64,000 nt of DNA, from NCBI RefSeq assembly GCF_947648125.1, contig NZ_CANSMR010000009.1, positions 1 to 64,000 on the forward strand, written 5' to 3'. This DNA comes from an uncultured Bradyrhizobium sp. (GTDB lineage: Bacteria > Pseudomonadota > Alphaproteobacteria > Rhizobiales > Xanthobacteraceae). A program made the translations under genes and the position numbers. The first letter of the stretch is position 1. Each line of letters opens with the position of its first letter. The notes beneath the pieces are model-generated. The model ran no database searches and was not told the origin of the DNA. It worked only from the letters and a program-made list of their open reading frames with translations. Positions 24,499-34,100 of the stretch are shown here, piece after piece.

Positions 24499-25713
24499 TC
24501 ACGAAAGGTCCTGTGTCAGCGCGGTGCCGATCTGTTCCAGCGCCCAATCGACCTGATCGGGCGTAATCACCAGCGGCGGGGCGATCCGGATGGTGTGGTC
24601 GTGGGTGTCCTTGGCAAGGATGCCTTTCTCCCGCAGCAGCTCGCAATAGCGGCGGGCGGGACCGGCCTCGGGGTGAAGCTCGACCGCGAGCATCAGCCCG
24701 CGTCCACGGACCTCGCGAACGGTGTTGGCGCGAATGCTGCGCAAGCCGCCGAGCAAGCGTGCGCCTTCGATGGCCGCGTTCTCGATCATGCCTTCGTCGA
24801 CCAGCGCGCGCAGCGCCGCGCGTGCCACCGCGCAGGCGAGCGGATTGCCGCCGAAGGTGGAGCCGTGCTGACCAGGCTTTAGCGTGCCGAGGACCTCGTT
24901 GTTGGAAAGCACCGCCGAGACCGGATAGAAGCCGCCGGACAGCGCCTTGCCGAGCAGCGTCACGTCGGCCTCGATGCCCTCGTGCTGCTCCGCCAGCAGC
25001 TTGCCGGTGCGGCCGAGCCCGGTCTGGATCTCGTCGAGGACCAGCATGATGTTGTTACGGGTGCAGAGCGCGCGGACTTCAGCGAAATAGCCTGCAGGTG
25101 GAATGATGACCCCGGCCTCGCCCTGGATCGGCTCGACCAGGAAGGCAACGGTGTTGGGCGTGATCGCGTCCTGCAGCGCCCTGGCGTCGCCGAACGGAAT
25201 GATCCTGAAGCCTGGCGCGAACGGCCCGAAATGCGCCCTTGTGTCCGGGTCGGTGCTGAAGCCGACGATCGCTAGCGTGCGCCCGTGGAAATTGTCGGCG
25301 CAGACGATGATCTCGGCCTCGCCGTCCGGCACGCCCTTGACCTCGTAGCCCCATTTGCGCACCGACTTGATTGCGCTCTCCACCGCCTCCGCGCCGCTGT
25401 TCATCGGCAGCACCTTGTGCGAGCCGGTCAGCTCGGCGAGTTCCTCGTAGAACGGGGCGAGCTGATCGTTGTGGAAGGCCCGCGAGGTCAGCGTCAGCCG
25501 GCCGGCCTGCTCCACCATGGCGGCGAGGATTTTTGGATGGCAATGGCCCTGATTGACCGCGGAATAGGCGGACAGGCAATCGAGGTAGCGATTGCCATCG
25601 GTATCCCAAACCCAGACGCCTTCGCCGCGTGACAGCACCACGCCAAGCGGCGCGTAGTTCTGGGCGCCAAACTGCGCTTCCCTTGCAATGAAATCGGTGA
25701 CTGGCGGACGCAT
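24499..25713 (-). CDS. rocD: Ornithine--oxo-acid aminotransferase
   Basis: 404-residue class III PLP aminotransferase that converts L-ornithine plus a 2-oxo acid to glutamate semialdehyde. PLP features include [11 protein letters not shown] (phosphate loop), the [11 protein letters not shown] strand, [12 protein letters not shown] and the Schiff-base Lys in [15 protein letters not shown] (about residue 252). The N-terminal [15 protein letters not shown] and the GHCHPKI segments are typical of ornithine aminotransferases. GGAGTGACGAGAC lies before ATG 25713. It appears monocistronic; the upstream 129 bp to the channel gene hold no other gene. Confidence 0.88.
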   Translation of the reverse strand: MRPPVTDFIAREAQFGAQNYAPLGVVLSRGEGVWVWDTDGNRYLDCLSAYSAVNQGHCHPKILAAMVEQAGRLTLTSRAFHNDQLAPFYEELAELTGSHKVLPMNSGAEAVESAIKSVRKWGYEVKGVPDGEAEIIVCADNFHGRTLAIVGFSTDPDTRAHFGPFAPGFRIIPFGDARALQDAITPNTVAFLVEPIQGEAGVIIPPAGYFAEVRALCTRNNIMLVLDEIQTGLGRTGKLLAEQHEGIEADVTLLGKALSGGFYPVSAVLSNNEVLGTLKPGQHGSTFGGNPLACAVARAALRALVDEGMIENAAIEGARLLGGLRSIRANTVREVRGRGLMLAVELHPEAGPARRYCELLREKGILAKDTHDHTIRIAPPLVITPDQVDWALEQIGTALTQDLS

Positions 25714-25842
25714 GTCTCGTCACTCCAGCTGCGCGGCGGCACCAACGGTGCCTTCCTGCACATTATCACTGATTTGGGTATCGGCCCGCGCGGCTTAAAG
25801 GATTGCTGTGGACCAAATTTGGTCCATTCTGGTGGCGCTGCG

Positions 25843-26520
25843 CTACGAATCCTGATCGCGGTGCGCGATCTCGAGGGTGACGAGCCTGGCGAGCAGTGTC
25901 GCCGGATAGAGCTGGCCGAAGACCGCCTCGACATTGCAGAGGCTGCGCGCAATCGGATGCAGCGGCGCGACGTCGCCATAGCCCGTCGTCGTGAGCGTGG
26001 CGAAGGAGAAATAGATCAGCTGGCTTGCCAGCGACGGACGGTCCTCGACCTTCATGCCGGCAAACGCATCCGGCACCAGCGTGCCGATGAAGGTGTAGAG
26101 CGCCGCGAAGATCACCGCCACCGTGAGATAGAGCAGGACCGCACCGATCACCCGGTGATAGGTGACGCGTCCCGGCGCGAAGGTCGCGCGCGCCACCGTT
26201 ACCGCCATCGTGATGCCGACCAAGAGCCAGGAGCCGGCGAACAGATTGAGGTCGAGGATCGAGGGCGAGCGTAGCCGCAGGATCGCGCCGGTCACGATCA
26301 TCGCGAGCGCGACCAGCATGGTGACGACGGCGATTGCGCTGCCCGACATTACGAACACGCCGCCGACCAGGAAGACGGCGAGCAACAGCTCGAACACCTG
26401 GAACTCGAACAGGCCGAGTGCCTGCAACGGCGCCACCACGAACATCATGATCACGAGCAGCACGGTCAGCACCGTCAGCAGCGAATCGCCCCAGCGCTCG
26501 CGCAGTTGCTCCGTCGTCAT
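25843..26520 (-). CDS. Potassium channel-like membrane protein (ion channel 2 family)
   Basis: 225-residue membrane protein with about six hydrophobic segments. Near the end the selectivity filter TTTGYGD (residues 177-183) follows a pore-helix-like stretch, and a last hydrophobic helix follows it. The arrangement fits a tetrameric K+ channel subunit with an extended N-terminal membrane domain and no visible cytosolic RCK domain. Its ATG is four bases after the P450 stop, so both are probably on one transcript. ATG 26520 was chosen because the upstream frame lies inside the P450 coding region. Confidence 0.8.
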   Translation of the reverse strand: MTTEQLRERWGDSLLTVLTVLLVIMMFVVAPLQALGLFEFQVFELLLAVFLVGGVFVMSGSAIAVVTMLVALAMIVTGAILRLRSPSILDLNLFAGSWLLVGITMAVTVARATFAPGRVTYHRVIGAVLLYLTVAVIFAALYTFIGTLVPDAFAGMKVEDRPSLASQLIYFSFATLTTTGYGDVAPLHPIARSLCNVEAVFGQLYPATLLARLVTLEIAHRDQDS

Positions 26521-26524
26521 CGGA

Positions 26525-27748
26525 TCACGCGCCGCGCCGGCATGGCACGCTGAGGAATCCGCGGAAGCGCACCCGGCCGCCGCGCACCGGCTCGCCGTCG
26601 AGCACATAGTTCGGGAAGCGCGCCAGGAATCGCGAAATCGCGATGGCGCCTTCGAGGCGCGCCAGCGCCATGCCGGCGCATTGATGCGCGCCGGTCCCGA
26701 AGGCGAGGTGGCGGTTCGGCGTGCGTGCGACGTCGAAGCCTTCGGGGTTGGGGAACTGCGCGGGATCGCGGTTGGCGGCGCCGATGCACAGCGTGACCAG
26801 CGTGCCGGGGGGCATCTTGATGCCGCCGAGCTCGGTCTCCTCCACGATCATCCGGTTGCCGAGCTGGTTCGAGCTCTCGTAGCGCAGCATCTCCTCGACC
26901 GCGGTCTTGATCAGGTCGGGCTGTGCGAGCAGCCGCTGCTTCTCGTCGGGATATTGGCTGAGCGTCACCAGCCCGTTGCCGATCAGGTTGGTCGTGGTCT
27001 CGTGGCCGGCGTTGAGCAGGAAGATGCAGTTGTGCAGCAATTCCTTCGCGGTCAGCCGCTCGCCATTGTCCTCACCCTGGATCAATCGCGTCAGCACATC
27101 GCGCTCGGGATTGCCCGGCTTGGCGCGGCGGCGTTCGACCAGGGTTTCGAGATAGGCGAGGAAGTCCTTCACTGCGTCGTTGCCGCGGTCGAATGCGTCC
27201 TGGGCGATCACCGGCTCCAGCGCACCCAAAATCGCCAGCGACCAGTCGCGCAGCGGCTCGCGCTCGTCGTGCGGCACGTCGAGCAAATTGCCGATCACCT
27301 CGACGGGGATTGCAGACGCGAAGTCGCCGATCAGCTCGAAGCGGTCTTTCGTGGCGATGCGGTCGAGCAGGCTATCGACCAGCGCGATCAGGTACGGCTC
27401 CATGCCGGCGATCGCCCGCGGCGACAATGCGCCCATGATCAATCGCCGCACGCGGGTATGCGCCGGCGGATCGTTGAAGACGAGGCTGGTCGTATGGTGC
27501 TCGTAGAGCAGCGAGTTGCCGTATTTCGGCAAGAACTCCTTCTTCTTGTCGGAGGAGAACGTCTTGGTGTTCTTGTAGGCGGCGATGAGGTCGTCGTAGC
27601 GGGTGAGAAAATAGCAGCCGTTCGGCAGCCGCTTGACCGGCGCGTGCTCGCGCAGCGCGCGATAGGTCGGGTAGGGGTTCGCGTAGAAGTCAGCCGTCAG
27701 CTTTTCCAGGTCGAAGCCGTCAGCCAGCTCTCGCGCGTGCCCGTTCAT
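26525..27748 (-). CDS. Cytochrome P450 (soluble, class I bacterial type)
   Basis: 407-residue haem monooxygenase. Landmarks are the I-helix AGHETT (247-252), ExxR at Glu286/Arg289 (EEMLR) and the haem loop FGTGAHQCAG with ligand Cys357. It is a stand-alone P450 that needs a separate ferredoxin and reductase; a reductase of the right class lies at 10225 but no ferredoxin gene was seen. ATG 27748 (MNGHARELA) was chosen; the frame extends 75 codons upstream into the divergent promoter region. Substrate unknown. It is divergent from a ThDP enzyme pair and followed at 4 bp by a channel gene. Confidence 0.9.
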   Translation of the reverse strand: MNGHARELADGFDLEKLTADFYANPYPTYRALREHAPVKRLPNGCYFLTRYDDLIAAYKNTKTFSSDKKKEFLPKYGNSLLYEHHTTSLVFNDPPAHTRVRRLIMGALSPRAIAGMEPYLIALVDSLLDRIATKDRFELIGDFASAIPVEVIGNLLDVPHDEREPLRDWSLAILGALEPVIAQDAFDRGNDAVKDFLAYLETLVERRRAKPGNPERDVLTRLIQGEDNGERLTAKELLHNCIFLLNAGHETTTNLIGNGLVTLSQYPDEKQRLLAQPDLIKTAVEEMLRYESSNQLGNRMIVEETELGGIKMPPGTLVTLCIGAANRDPAQFPNPEGFDVARTPNRHLAFGTGAHQCAGMALARLEGAIAISRFLARFPNYVLDGEPVRGGRVRFRGFLSVPCRRGA

Positions 27749-27953
27749 GGCGGATATCCAACCCACATTAGTTTCATTTGCAACTATCGTATGCCGCGGG
27801 CGACGGCCGCGCAACAGAATTTGCGTACCGGAAATAGCGCCACGCACGGCGCGCGATGCGAGTAAATCGCAGAGCCATATGCGGTTTTGCGCTTTGATGA
27901 AGCGCGCGCGCCCCTCTACAGTCGCGGCCAAACAACAGAGACCGGAAACGCCG

Positions 27954-28487
27954 ATGCATGCCCGAGCCGACACCGCGGCCTCCTGGCCCGAGGAGATCTT
28001 TTCGATTCTGCAGCGCTTCGAGGTGCGTCAGGTGCCCTACGTGCCGGACGCCGGGCATTCAGAGCTGATCGAGCGCGTGCTGGGATCGTCCTCGATGCGC
28101 GGCATTGCGCTGACCACCGAGGAGGAAGGCGTGGCGCTGCTCGCAGGCGCCTGGGCCGGCGGCCAGCGCGGCGTGCTGCTGATGCAATCGAGCGGGGTCG
28201 GCAACTGCATCAACATGCTGTCTCTCGTGCAGATCTTCCGCTTGCCGTTCCTCACGCTGGTGACGATGCGCGGCGAATGGGGCGAGTTCAATCCCTGGCA
28301 GGTGCCGATGGGCTCGAACACGCAAGGGATTCTCGAATTGTCGGGGATCAAGGTGCTGCGTGCCTCGCGTCCCGACGAGGTGCGCGAAGTCGTCGAGGCC
28401 GGCGCGGCGCAGGCCTACAACGCCTGCACGCCAACCGCCGTCCTGCTGTCGCAGCGCCTGATCGGGGCAAAGGTCTTCACCAAATGA
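27954..28487 (+). CDS. ThDP-dependent decarboxylase, N-terminal (alpha) subunit, sulfopyruvate/phosphonopyruvate decarboxylase-like
   Basis: 177-residue PYR-domain protein. The ThDP-activating glutamate lies in TTEEEGVALLAGAWAGG (about residue 59), followed by the SSGVGNCINML segment seen in the alpha subunit of sulfopyruvate decarboxylase and in the related domain of phosphonopyruvate decarboxylase. Together with the next gene it would form a split enzyme decarboxylating a 2-oxo acid to an aldehyde. ATG 27954 (MHARADTAAS) was chosen over upstream frame extension, which overlaps the divergent promoter. Its stop overlaps the next start (ATGA). Actual substrate not determinable. Confidence 0.8.
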   Translation: MHARADTAASWPEEIFSILQRFEVRQVPYVPDAGHSELIERVLGSSSMRGIALTTEEEGVALLAGAWAGGQRGVLLMQSSGVGNCINMLSLVQIFRLPFLTLVTMRGEWGEFNPWQVPMGSNTQGILELSGIKVLRASRPDEVREVVEAGAAQAYNACTPTAVLLSQRLIGAKVFTK

Positions 28488-29074
28488 GCAAAGCCAATCT
28501 CCTCGACCGCCGCGCCGTCGTTTCCGAACTGCTGAGGGATCGCAAGGGCGCCTTCGCGATCGGCGGCCTCGGCGCTTCCACCTATGACATCTCCGCCGCC
28601 GGCGACCACGACCGCAACTTCTATCTCTGGGGCGGCATGGGCGGCGCGGTGATGATCGGGCTCGGCCTCGCGTTGGCCCAGCCGACGCTGCCGGTTGTCG
28701 TGATCACCGGCGATGGCGAGATGCTGATGGGCATGGGCAGCCTCGCGACAGTCGCGCTACAGCAGCCGAAAAACCTCTCGATCATCGTGCTCGACAACGA
28801 GGCCTATGGCGAGACCGGTGGCCAGACCAGCCATACCGGCGGGTCCGCCGACCTCGTAGGTGTTGCCAAGGCCTGCGGAATCGGAGATAGCCGCTCGATT
28901 AGCACGATGGCTGAGGTCGAAGCTTTTGCTTCGTCTTTGCAAGACGTTACGGCGGGGCCACGGTTCGCCAGCGCGAAGATCGACGGGGCCAATCTGGAAC
29001 GCGTGCTGTCAAGCCGCGACGGCACCTACATCGTCAACCGCATCAGAGGGTCGATCGGACACACTCCGATATAA
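28484..29074 (+). CDS. ThDP-dependent decarboxylase, C-terminal (beta) subunit
   Basis: 196-residue ThDP-binding-domain protein, the partner of the preceding gene. The cofactor motif begins GDGEMLMGMGSL and ends with DNEAYGETG, which binds Mg2+ and the diphosphate; a substrate-loop segment GGQTSHT follows. Matches the beta subunit pattern of sulfopyruvate decarboxylase (ComE-like). Four-base overlap with the alpha gene supports a stoichiometric complex. No sulfonate-specific genes flank it, so sulfopyruvate as substrate is only a family-based guess. It ends 64 bp before the TetR gene, whose promoter and operator occupy the gap. Confidence 0.8.
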   Translation: MSKANLLDRRAVVSELLRDRKGAFAIGGLGASTYDISAAGDHDRNFYLWGGMGGAVMIGLGLALAQPTLPVVVITGDGEMLMGMGSLATVALQQPKNLSIIVLDNEAYGETGGQTSHTGGSADLVGVAKACGIGDSRSISTMAEVEAFASSLQDVTAGPRFASAKIDGANLERVLSSRDGTYIVNRIRGSIGHTPI

Positions 29075-29100
29075 AGTGACTTTCGCGGTGCAATAGAACC

Positions 29101-29131
29101 TTGACTTTTGGTAAAGTGAGTGATTACTCAC
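29101..29131 (+). promoter_or_regulatory. TetR-type operator and promoter of the RND efflux operon
   Basis: GTGAGTGATTACTCAC (29116-29131) has perfect 6-base arms around GATT and lies eight bases before the TetR ATG. A TTGACT -35 box at 29101-29106 places the palindrome over the expected -10 region. The layout fits autorepression of tetR and the efflux genes. Confidence 0.6.
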
Positions 29132-29138
29132 GACCCAA

Positions 29139-29840
29139 ATGTCTACCTTACGCATGACGAGTGACTTGCGGCGTCAGTTGATCCTGAGCGCCGCCAAGCG
29201 GTGTTTCGCCCGCAACGGCTTTGCCGGCACCACGACAAAGAGCGTGGCGGCCGCGGCTGCCATTTCGGAAGGGCTGCTGTTCAAGCACTTCCCGTCGAAG
29301 GCGGCGCTGTACGCCGAAATCCTTGCCGAAGAGTGCGAGGCGGATCCCGATCTCGCGCATCTGCTCGGCCAGGAGCCCTCCACCGCGACGCTGGTCGAAC
29401 TGGTGCAGGGCATGGTCGGCCACTTCATGCAGCTGCGCGACGCGCCGGACCAGGAAGAGGCGCAACGGATGCGGCTGATGGTGACGAGCCATCTCGACGA
29501 CGGCGAGTTTGCGCGCCTGCTCTACGACAAGGTCGGCAAGCTGATCGGCCCGACCTTCGCTGCCTCGCTCGAGAGCGCGATCGCCGCCGGCGAGGCGACG
29601 CGGATCGGCAACGAGCCGCTCAACCTGTTCTGGTTTGCGCACCATACCGTGCTTATGGGCGCGCTGACGCAGCTGCCTGCGACACCTTGTCTCCCCTATG
29701 GGGATGCCGCCGCGGCCGAGCAACAGCTTTGCCAGTTCATTCTTCGCGGCATCGGACTTACCGAAGCCGCAATTTCAACTCATTTGGGCCGCCAGCCGTC
29801 GCCGAGCGCAGGACCGTCGGTAACTGCAGAAAGTGCATGA
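29139..29840 (+). CDS. TetR/AcrR family regulator of the RND efflux operon
   Basis: 233-residue repressor. The DNA-binding domain covers about residues 8-55 (ILSAAKRCFARNGFAGTT, then SVAAAAAISEGLLFKHF and SKAALYAEIL). The C-terminal ligand domain ends in a Pro/Ser-rich tail. A palindrome overlapping its own promoter and its position as first gene before a membrane fusion protein and an RND pump suggest a local repressor released by pump substrates. Its stop lies one base before ATG 29842 of the next gene. Confidence 0.85.
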   Translation: MSTLRMTSDLRRQLILSAAKRCFARNGFAGTTTKSVAAAAAISEGLLFKHFPSKAALYAEILAEECEADPDLAHLLGQEPSTATLVELVQGMVGHFMQLRDAPDQEEAQRMRLMVTSHLDDGEFARLLYDKVGKLIGPTFAASLESAIAAGEATRIGNEPLNLFWFAHHTVLMGALTQLPATPCLPYGDAAAAEQQLCQFILRGIGLTEAAISTHLGRQPSPSAGPSVTAESA

Positions 29841-29841
29841 C

Positions 29842-31035
29842 ATGAATATTCAGACCGAAAGCCACATCTCGGGGCAACCGCTCAAGGAAAAGCAAGTCAA
29901 GCGCCCCGTCCGTCTGGTGCGCTGGTTCATCATCGTGGGACTGTTGCTGGCGCTGCTGGTCGGCGCGCTGGTCGGCTTCAACGCCTTCCGCAGCCACATG
30001 ATCGCGCAGTTCTTCGCCAACAATAAGCCACCGCCGTCGAACGTCTCGATCGCCGAAGCGAAGACCGAGGTGATTCCGAACCTGCTGACCGCCGTCGGCG
30101 ATCTCGTCGCCGTGCACCAGGTCAATGTCACGACCGACGTGCCGGGCCGCATCACCGAGATCCATTTCACCGCCGGTAGCCATGTGAAGGCGGGCACGCC
30201 GCTGGTGCAGCTATTCGACGCGCCGGAGCAGGGCGACCTCGCCAGCTTCAAGGCGCAGGCGACCGTGGGCGAGCAGCAGCTCGACCGCGCCAAGCAGCTC
30301 GCGTCGCGCCAGTTCGGGCCGCAGTCGACCGTCGATACGGCGCAGGCGACCTACGACCAGGCCAAGGCGGGCATCGCCAAGACCGAAGCGCTGATCTCGC
30401 AGAAGCTGGTCCGCGCGCCGTTCGAAGGTGATCTCGGCGTTCGCCAGGTCGAAGTCGGCCAGTATCTGACGGCCGGCACGCAGATCGTGTCGCTGACTGA
30501 TCTCTCCGTGCTGTACGCCAACCTGACCGTGACCGAGAAGCAGAGCTCGCAGATCAAGGTCGGCCAGGCCGTGCGGGTCGCGGTCGATGCCTATCCGGGC
30601 CGCACCTTCGAGGGCAAGATCACCACCATCGAGCCGCAGATCGCAACCGAGACCCGCAACATCCGGGTGCAGGCGACGATCCAGAATCCGGAAAGCATCC
30701 TCAAGCCCGGCATGTTCGCGACCACCACGATCGTGCTGCCCGAGAAGCCGCCGGTCGTGACCATTCCCGAAACCGCGGTCGACTACACGCTGTACGGCGA
30801 CTCCGTGTTCCTGATTACCGAGAAGAAGGGTGAGGACGGCAAGACCAGCCTGACCGCGGACCGCACCTTCGTGAAGACGGGCAACCGCGTCGAAGGCCGC
30901 GTCCAAATCCTCAAGGGCCTGAAGGCCGGGGACAGGGTCGTGGCCGTCGGCCAGATCAAGCTGCAATCGGGCATGGCTGTTGCGATCTCGAACGATCCGC
31001 AGCCGCCGGTTCCGGCCGAGCCGCCGCGCTACTAA
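29842..31035 (+). CDS. RND efflux periplasmic adaptor (membrane fusion protein)
   Basis: 397-residue HlyD/AcrA-type adaptor linking the inner-membrane pump to an outer-membrane channel. A membrane anchor lies near residues 27-48 (LVRWFIIVGLLLALLVGAL region), then the lipoyl half-motifs (VPGRITEIHFTAGSHVKAG and KLVRAPFEGDLGVRQVEVG) around an alpha-hairpin, and the beta-barrel domain (LYANLTVTEKQ). No outer-membrane TolC-like gene is in the window. ATG 29842 is used; a GTG at 29833 overlapping the regulator stop is an alternative. It belongs to the same transcript as the pump, 82 bp further. Confidence 0.88.
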   Translation: MNIQTESHISGQPLKEKQVKRPVRLVRWFIIVGLLLALLVGALVGFNAFRSHMIAQFFANNKPPPSNVSIAEAKTEVIPNLLTAVGDLVAVHQVNVTTDVPGRITEIHFTAGSHVKAGTPLVQLFDAPEQGDLASFKAQATVGEQQLDRAKQLASRQFGPQSTVDTAQATYDQAKAGIAKTEALISQKLVRAPFEGDLGVRQVEVGQYLTAGTQIVSLTDLSVLYANLTVTEKQSSQIKVGQAVRVAVDAYPGRTFEGKITTIEPQIATETRNIRVQATIQNPESILKPGMFATTTIVLPEKPPVVTIPETAVDYTLYGDSVFLITEKKGEDGKTSLTADRTFVKTGNRVEGRVQILKGLKAGDRVVAVGQIKLQSGMAVAISNDPQPPVPAEPPRY

Positions 31036-31052
31036 TCCCGACCATAAAACCC

Positions 31053-31072
31053 GGAGGGCCGGTTGGCCCTCC
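31053..31072 (+). other. Intra-operon hairpin between adaptor and pump genes
   Basis: GGAGGGCC and GGCCCTCC form a perfect 8-bp stem around GGTT. There is no T-run after it, so transcript processing or stability rather than termination is more likely. Confidence 0.5.
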
Positions 31073-31117
31073 GCCACATGTTGCCGCAACCGGCAGACAA
31101 CACGAATCGAGTTGGCG

Positions 31118-34100
31118 ATGGCCTTCACTGATATTTTCATCAAGCGCCCGGTGCTGTCGGTCGTCGTCAGCCTGCTGATCCTCTTGATCGGCTTGCGCGC
31201 GGCGATGGTGCTGCCGATCCGGCAATATCCGAACCTGTCGAATACCGTCGTGACGATCACGACGTCGTATCCCGGCGCGTCGCCCGAGCTGATCAACGGC
31301 TTCATCACCACGCCGATCGAGCAGGCCGTCGCGTCGGCTGAAGGCGTCGACTACATGACGTCGAACTCGGTGCTCGGCACCTCGACGATCCAGGTCTACG
31401 TCAAGCTCAATCACGATCCGAACCAGGCGCTGACCGAAGTGCTCGCCAAGGTCAATTCGGTCAAATATCTGATCCCGAAGGAAGCCTTCGATCCGGTCGT
31501 GAGCAAGGCGACCGGCGACACCATCGCCGTGATGTATCTCGGCTTCTCCAGCGAAGAGCTGACCGGATCGGCGATCTCGGACTATCTGACCCGCGTCGTG
31601 CAGCCGGTGCTCTCGACCGTCGACGGCGTCGCGTCGGCCGACATTCTGGGCGGCCAGACCTTTGCGATGCGGGTCTGGCTCGATCCGAACCGGATGGCCG
31701 GACGCGGCGTGTCACCCAACGACGTTGCAGCTGCGATCGCCGCCAACAACTTCCAGGCGGCCGCCGGCCAGACCAAGGGCTTCTTCATCGTCTCCAACGT
31801 CTCGGCCAATACCGACCTTCAGAACATCGATCAGTTCAAGCGAATGATCGTGAAGGCAAAGGATGGCGGCTTCGTGCGCATCGAGGACATCGCCACGGTC
31901 GAGCTCGCGGCGCAGTCGACCGACGCCAGCGTCGCCTTCAACGGCGAGCATGCGATCTTCATCGGCATCAAGGCGACGCCGCAGGGCAACCCGCTCACCC
32001 TGGTGAAGGGTGTGCGCGCGCTGTTCCCGGACCTCGAGCGCAACCTGCCGCCGTCGATGAAGATGAAAGTGGCCTACGACTCCACCAAGTTCATCCAATC
32101 GTCGATCGACGAGGTCGAGAAGACGCTGACTGAAGCGGTCCTGATCGTCGTCGTCGTCATCTTCCTGTTCCTGGCCTCGCTGCGCTCGGTGATCATCCCC
32201 GTCGTCACCATTCCGCTGTCGCTGATCGGCGTTTGCATCCTGATGCTGGCCGCGGGCTTCAGCTTCAATCTGCTGACGCTGCTGGCGATGGTGCTGGCGA
32301 TCGGTCTCGTGGTCGACGACGCCATCGTGGTGGTGGAGAACATCCATCGACATCTCGAGGAGGGCCTGCCACCAGTGCAGGCATCGCTGAAAGGTGCGCG
32401 CGAGATCGTCGGCCCGGTCGTCTCGATGACGATCACGCTCGCGGCGGTGTATGCGCCAATCGGCTTCCTCGGCGGCGTCACCGGCACGCTGTTTCGCGAA
32501 TTCGCCTTCACGCTGGCCGGCTCGGTGATCGTGTCGGGCGTGATCGCGCTGACGCTGTCGCCGATGATGTGCTCGGTGTTCCTCAAGAGCGCGGAAGAGG
32601 GGCGCTTCGCCAAGCTGGTCAATCGCGTGTTCGGCGCGCTGACGCGCGCTTATGGCCGCCAGCTCGATCGTTCGCTCGACTACCGCCCGATCACGGCGCT
32701 GTTCGCCGTGACCATCCTCGGCCTGGTCGGCTTCCTCTATATGCACATCCAGAAGGAGCTGGCGCCGCAGGAAGACCAGGGCATCGTGTTCGCGGTGACC
32801 AAGGCGCCGAAATACGCCAACATCGACTACATCGATTTCTACGGCGACAAGATGGACAAGGAGTTCCAGAAGTTTCCCGAGACCGACCTGCGGTTCATCC
32901 TGAACGGCATCACCGGTCCGCAGGGCGGCTTCGCCGGCATGCTGCTCAAGCCGTGGGATGAGCGCAAGCGCTCGGCCCAGACGCTGCAGCCGCTGGTGCA
33001 GGCCGAGCTGTCGAAGATCGAAGGCGTCAGCGCGTTCGCGTTCAGCCTGCCGCCGTTGCCCGGCGGACCCGGCGGTCTGCCGGTGCAGATGGTGATCTCT
33101 TCGACGGCCGGATTCCAGCAGGTGTTCGACCAGATGAGCAAGCTGAAGGATGCGGCGCGCAAGAGCGGCCTGTTCATCGTCACCGACAGCGACCTCGACT
33201 TCAACCAGCCGGTGGTCCGCGTGAAGGTCGATCGCTCCAAGGCGAGCGACCTCGGCATCACCATGCAGTCGATCGGCGGCGCGCTGGCGACGCTGCTCGG
33301 CGGCAATTACGTCAACCGCTTCAACCTGGAAGGACGCTCCTATCAGGTGATCCCACAGGTGCCGCGCGCCAGCCGGCTCGCGCCGGAATCGTTCGACAAC
33401 TACTACGTCCCGACCGCGACCGGGCAGCTGGTGCGGCTGTCGACCGTGGTGACGGTCGAGACCGGCGTCGATCCGAACGCGCTGACCCACTACAACCAGC
33501 TCAACTCGTCGACCTTCCAGGCGGTGCCGATGCCCGGCGTCTCGATGGGGCAGGCGGTGGAGTTCCTGCAGGGTGAAGCCAAGAAGCTGCCGTCCGGCTT
33601 CAGCTACGACTTCCTGGCCGACTCCCGGCAATACGTCCATGAAGGCAACCAGCTGCTGGTGACCTTCGCGTTCGCCATCATCATCATCTTCCTGGTGCTG
33701 GCGGCGCAGTTCGAGAGCCTGCGCGATCCGTTCGTGATCATGATCTCCGTGCCGATGGCGATCGTCGGCGCCTTGATCCCGCTGTTCTTCGGCGTCGCCA
33801 CCATGAACATCTACACCCAGGTGGGCCTGCTGACGCTGGTCGGACTGATCACAAAGCACGGCATCCTGATGGTGGAGTTCGCCAACGAACTGCAGCTCAA
33901 GGAGGGACTGGACCGTCGCTCGGCGATCGAAATGGCGGCCCGGATTCGTCTGCGTCCGATCCTGATGACGACGGCGGCCATGGTCACCGGCCTGCTGCCG
34001 CTGCTCACCGCCTCGGGCGCCGGCGCCGCCAGCCGCTTCTCGATCGGGCTCGTCGTCGTCACCGGCATGACGATAGGCACGCTGTTCACGCTGTTCGTGC

